Source: JBGPTK01 sp963797765 (GTDB lineage Bacteria > Acidobacteriota > Terriglobia > Acidiferrales > UBA7541). Taken from it: a stretch of DNA of 64,000 nt. The stretch's first letter is position 1, and each line of letters begins with the position of its first letter. The stretch covers positions 372,001 to 436,000 of the forward strand of contig CAWCQU010000004.1 of NCBI GenBank assembly GCA_963797765.1, given 5' to 3'. Both the position numbers and the translations under genes were made by a program. The notes beneath the pieces are model-generated. The model saw nothing but the letters and a program-made list of their open reading frames with translations. It had not been told where the DNA came from and ran no database searches. Shown one piece after another: positions 60,679 through 64,000 of the stretch.

Positions 60679-63600
60679 CTAGCGCGGGAGCGGCAACAAA
60701 AGCACTCGATTATTATTCGTGTCCGCGATCACCGCCAGATTCGTCTGCGGCTGAATCGCCACGGAGAACTGGCTCGACCCATCCACCCCCAACAGTGCCT
60801 TCACCTGGCTGGTCTGGAAATCCAACACCGAAAGCGTGTGGCTCAGGGAATTGACCGTCACCAAGGTGCTGGTCTGCGGATTGTAGTCGAGGGAGGTGGG
60901 ATTAATTCCTACCCGCACCAGCGTGGCAACCAGTGACGACGGACTGACCAGCGCCACGTCATTCTGCAGGCTGTTGGCAATAATGAACTGGTTGGACACG
61001 GGATCATAGATGATGCCGGTGGGCAATTGGAAGTTTGAGATGCGCCCGCCTTGCAGAGTCCCTCCGCCCAGAGCCGTGACTTGCACCGTATTCTGCTGCG
61101 CGTTGGCGTAGGCCGCCAGAAAATCGCCTTGATCGATGGCCACTGCTTCCGGTTGCAAGTCGGTGGGAATCGTGCTGACCGTCGCTCCCGTATCCACGCG
61201 GAATGAGAAAACGGAATTCGAGCCGCTGTCGGCCACAAACGCTGTCGCTGCGTCGGCTTGGATCGCCACGCCCAGCGGCTGCGTTCCCACGTTGATCGTT
61301 CCCGCGATCTGCCCGGTCACCTCGTTCAGAATTGACGCAGTGTTGTTTCCGAAATTAGCGATCACGGCCAAAGCCAGCCGCGGCAAGATTGCCACTCCCC
61401 AGGGAGTTGAACCCACGTTGACTGGGAAGGCTGCCGTGCCGGTGTTCAGGTTAATCACCGAAATGTTGCCCGAGCCGGAATTGGTGACCACCGCCAAGTT
61501 CCGCTCTGGATCAATCGCCACTCCTTGCGGCGCAGTTCCCACCGCCACCGCCTGGATTACCGTCAAGTTGGTCACATTCGAAACCGACAAATCGGGATTT
61601 TGCACGTCCACCACATAGCGGCGGGCCAGGCCCAGCGCCGAAGCTGGAATCGTGGCCATCATCTGCCTCGCGCTCACCAGCGTCACACTGCCTCCGGCCA
61701 AAGACGTCACCGGCGTGCCGTCCAACCGCACCACGGAACCGGCAACAAATCCTCCGCCGCTTACTGACACCGTCAACGGCGTGCTGGAAGCGAACGTGAA
61801 TGACGGATTGGTCTGTACGATGCTAAGAGGCCGGATGGCTCCCAGCGATATGAGCGACACATTGTTGCTGGTCTGATTTACAACCACCGCTGTATTGCTA
61901 ATCGGATCGATGGCAACTGCCTGGGGACCGGAGCCCACGCCCACAGTGGCGATCGTTTGCACCGAGCGCAAATCCAGGACGGTCGCCAGATTGGTAATCG
62001 AATTCACACTGACGCCAACGTTCGTCAATGGATTTACGGCCGTGGCAGTCTCGCCTGTCTGAAAGAGTCCAGTTTGGACGCTTTGATCCAACAAGTTAAA
62101 CGTGCCGATATTCACGTTGCTTGGATCGTTGAACAGCGCCTTGTCCGTTTCCGTATTGATCGAGATCCCCCGCAGCGTGGAAGAAATGCTGATGCTGGCC
62201 ACCACAAAGGGTACAAGGCCCACATCTCCGGCGCTCGCCGGACGCCCCAGATTCACAATCGACAACGTTCCAGCGCCTCCCGGAGTGACCAGAGCCCAAT
62301 TAAGCCGCGGCTCGATCGCAACCTGGGGAGCACTGCCGGTGCCGATATTCACCGTAGTGACTACACTTGGCGCCGCCGGCGTCCGGATATCTAGCACCGT
62401 CGCGGCGTTTGTAGACGCGTTGGCCACCAGGGCGCGCCCTGTTAGTGAATCAACCCCAATCGAAAATGGAGTGGTGCCGCCGGGCAGGGGCAGAGTGGCG
62501 ATCACTTTTGGCACGGAAAGATCGATCACCGAAAGTGTGTTGCTGCCGCTATTCACCACAAACGCCAGATTGCGGTCGCTATCCACTGCGACGCCCGTCG
62601 GCGAATTGCCCACGGGAAGCGAACTGACGGTTTGAGCAGCAACATTCACCAGCGAAATTGTATTATCACCGCGATTGACCACCACTGCGGTGCCCGTCGT
62701 CGCGTTCATGGCCACGGCGATCGGTTGTGATCCCACGGCCAGGTTCGCCGGCGTCATCGAAATCGCGGATGCGGGCGGCTCCACGGCAATATTCACCGCC
62801 GAAATGGAAGGAGAGCCCGCGGGTACGGCGTTATTCTTCACTACCAGCGGAAATAGGCCGGCCTGCGACAAATCCGGCGTTCCCACCAAGTTCACATTCA
62901 GTTGCCGCGTATTGGTGATGGACAGGGAACGCGGCTGGCCATTGAACGTAGCCGCCACCAGCGGATTTGTGGGTGTTCCGAAATATCCCCCATCCAGGGT
63001 AGCGGTAAAATTTGCCCCATTTTGAATGGCGCTCTCAGGGATCGCGGAAATTACCACCGGCCGCACGGGAAGGAGCGTGAAGATAATCGGATTGGAAACG
63101 TCTCCGTTTTGACGCAGCACATCGACATTCTCGGCTCCCACTCCGGTCAATTGGTCCGTAGTGACGTGGGCCTTCAACAGCGTTTGCGATATGAAAGTGG
63201 TGGGCACCGGCGTGCCGCCCACTCGGGCCACGCTGGTGGAGAAGAAATTTGTGCCGGATAGATAGATGTCTTGAAAGATGGATCCCTGCGCCGTGGAATT
63301 GGGATCGATCGAGGATAACGTGGGATCGACGCTTGCCAGAAGTGTTACGTTCGCCGTGCCGGTGCGGGTGGTATCGGCCACGGATGTAGCCGTGATCACC
63401 GTGCCGCTGGTCGGCACGGCCGCTGGCGCGGTATAGAGCCCCGCCGGTGTGATCGTGCCCACTGTAGAGTTTCCGCCGTTTACTCCGTTCACCGACCAGG
63501 TGACCGCCTGATTGGTCGTCCCGGTCACAGTTTCCGTGAATTGGAAGTTTTCCGAAGCGCTGAGTGTGGCCGTCAGCGGCAGCACCGAAACGCGTATTCC

Positions 63601-63942
63601 GCTATCGAGCGTAACTGCCGAAGTGCCCGTAATCTTAACGTTCACCGCGCTGGTGGCCGTAATCGTGATCGTAGCGGGATTCGGCAAAACAGCAGGAGCC
63701 GTGTACAAACCCGTGCTGCTGATAGTTCCCACCGTGCTGTTTCCGCCGGGGACGGTGTTGACGGACCAATTGACGTTGGTATTCGACGATCCCGCAACCG
63801 CCGCCGTGAACTGCTGCGATCCCGCCAAAATCACTGTAACCGGGTTCGGAGTGACCGTCACGGTCACCGAAGAGGAGTTGCCCCCGCAACTCGCGAACAT
63901 CGCGGCGAACAGAAGAACCGCGCCAATCTTCCACGCTTTCAT
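60679..63942 (-). CDS. lipoprotein with Ig-like, IPT and YVTN-propeller domains
   Basis: From the ATG at 63942 (GGAGGAG upstream) the protein has 1087 residues. A lipoprotein signal is seen (IGAVLLFAAMFASC). Two Big-type Ig domains follow (residues about 30-205, with repeated GGNSTVGTI and GLYTAPA). IPT/TIG-like strands occupy about 215-400 and 730-815. Two sets of YVTN/NHL-like propeller repeats lie at about 415-725 and 820-1085, with units such as PQGVAIDPERNLAVVTNSGSGNISVINL. It is probably surface-anchored and binds a partner or polymer. An in-frame ATG at 63996 would add 18 residues. Confidence 0.82.
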   Translation of the reverse strand: MKAWKIGAVLLFAAMFASCGGNSSSVTVTVTPNPVTVILAGSQQFTAAVAGSSNTNVNWSVNTVPGGNSTVGTISSTGLYTAPAVLPNPATITITATSAVNVKITGTSAVTLDSGIRVSVLPLTATLSASENFQFTETVTGTTNQAVTWSVNGVNGGNSTVGTITPAGLYTAPAAVPTSGTVITATSVADTTRTGTANVTLLASVDPTLSSIDPNSTAQGSIFQDIYLSGTNFFSTSVARVGGTPVPTTFISQTLLKAHVTTDQLTGVGAENVDVLRQNGDVSNPIIFTLLPVRPVVISAIPESAIQNGANFTATLDGGYFGTPTNPLVAATFNGQPRSLSITNTRQLNVNLVGTPDLSQAGLFPLVVKNNAVPAGSPSISAVNIAVEPPASAISMTPANLAVGSQPIAVAMNATTGTAVVVNRGDNTISLVNVAAQTVSSLPVGNSPTGVAVDSDRNLAFVVNSGSNTLSVIDLSVPKVIATLPLPGGTTPFSIGVDSLTGRALVANASTNAATVLDIRTPAAPSVVTTVNIGTGSAPQVAIEPRLNWALVTPGGAGTLSIVNLGRPASAGDVGLVPFVVASISISSTLRGISINTETDKALFNDPSNVNIGTFNLLDQSVQTGLFQTGETATAVNPLTNVGVSVNSITNLATVLDLRSVQTIATVGVGSGPQAVAIDPISNTAVVVNQTSNNVSLISLGAIRPLSIVQTNPSFTFASSTPLTVSVSGGGFVAGSVVRLDGTPVTSLAGGSVTLVSARQMMATIPASALGLARRYVVDVQNPDLSVSNVTNLTVIQAVAVGTAPQGVAIDPERNLAVVTNSGSGNISVINLNTGTAAFPVNVGSTPWGVAILPRLALAVIANFGNNTASILNEVTGQIAGTINVGTQPLGVAIQADAATAFVADSGSNSVFSFRVDTGATVSTIPTDLQPEAVAIDQGDFLAAYANAQQNTVQVTALGGGTLQGGRISNFQLPTGIIYDPVSNQFIIANSLQNDVALVSPSSLVATLVRVGINPTSLDYNPQTSTLVTVNSLSHTLSVLDFQTSQVKALLGVDGSSQFSVAIQPQTNLAVIADTNNNRVLLLPLPR

Positions 63943-64000
63943 CACCTTCTCCTCCCCCACGGCCAGTTCAATGCCCCTTTGACTCTTCTTTTTCATTCGA

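Overview
The window looks like chromosomal DNA of a soil-type Acidobacteriota (my best guess is the Terriglobia/Koribacter-like side). I infer this from gene content and style. It has a futalosine-pathway menaquinone gene (mqnD), Ig-like plus YVTN-propeller lipoproteins, a PEGA-domain protein beside an orphan secretin, a REP-associated tyrosine transposase, a GH57 enzyme, a Gram-negative heptose/LPS set, and many short palindromic intergenic repeats of several families. No rRNA, recognisable tRNA, CRISPR array, prophage or integrase is visible. The only mobile-type gene is the RAYT transposase.

Layout. 0-6.3 kb: small membrane and secreted proteins, the RAYT gene with REP palindromes and a decayed second copy, and a DinB-glutaredoxin pair. 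6.4-11.3 kb: a pilin-like secreted protein, BioY, an NTF2-like protein, a secreted HExxH protein and a secreted alpha/beta hydrolase. 11.6-15.2 kb: mqnD with two tandem MetE-like proteins, then tag (3-methyladenine glycosylase). 15.4-21.7 kb: gamma-glutamyltransferase, a sugar-isomerase-like TIM barrel, asnS (frameshifted), arginase, ddl. 22-26.6 kb: a TetR-controlled HlyD/ABC-2 export operon with a visible promoter and operator. 26.8-34.3 kb (minus strand): sulfatase-fold membrane enzyme, heptose kinase (frameshifted), GT9 heptosyltransferase, a 57-residue Trm112-like protein, GH57 (frameshifted), B3/B4-domain protein. 34.4-41.5 kb: DUF309, SufT-like, ferredoxin, UPF0173 hydrolase, methyltransferase, proline dehydrogenase, thioredoxin reductase, MscL. 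41.5-48.7 kb (minus): APC permease, then an iron-import operon of FTR1-DUF2318 fusion, two FtsX-like permeases, an ATPase and a DUF971 protein. 48.8-52.7 kb: a secretin carrying a complete FG-GAP propeller, and a PEGA protein. 52.9-59.6 kb (minus): the rimP-nusA-infB-DUF503-rbfA-truB translation operon with a leader attenuator. 59.9-63.9 kb: an OmpH/Skp-like chaperone and a large propeller lipoprotein.

The most unusual gene is the 1005-residue secretin at 48844-51861. Its C-terminal secretin domain is interrupted by exactly seven FG-GAP-type repeats, which suggests a seven-bladed propeller built into an outer-membrane channel. The iron operon resembles the FTR1/DUF2318/ABC part of P19-type systems, lacks P19 itself, and has a 19-bp imperfect palindrome at its promoter.

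Several conserved genes (asnS, heptose kinase, GH57, a REC-like protein, probably ompH) carry single-base frameshifts. Tag also lacks a normal start for its first zinc ligand. This density looks more like indel errors in the sequence than true gene decay, so starts and lengths of neighbouring genes should be read with that in mind.
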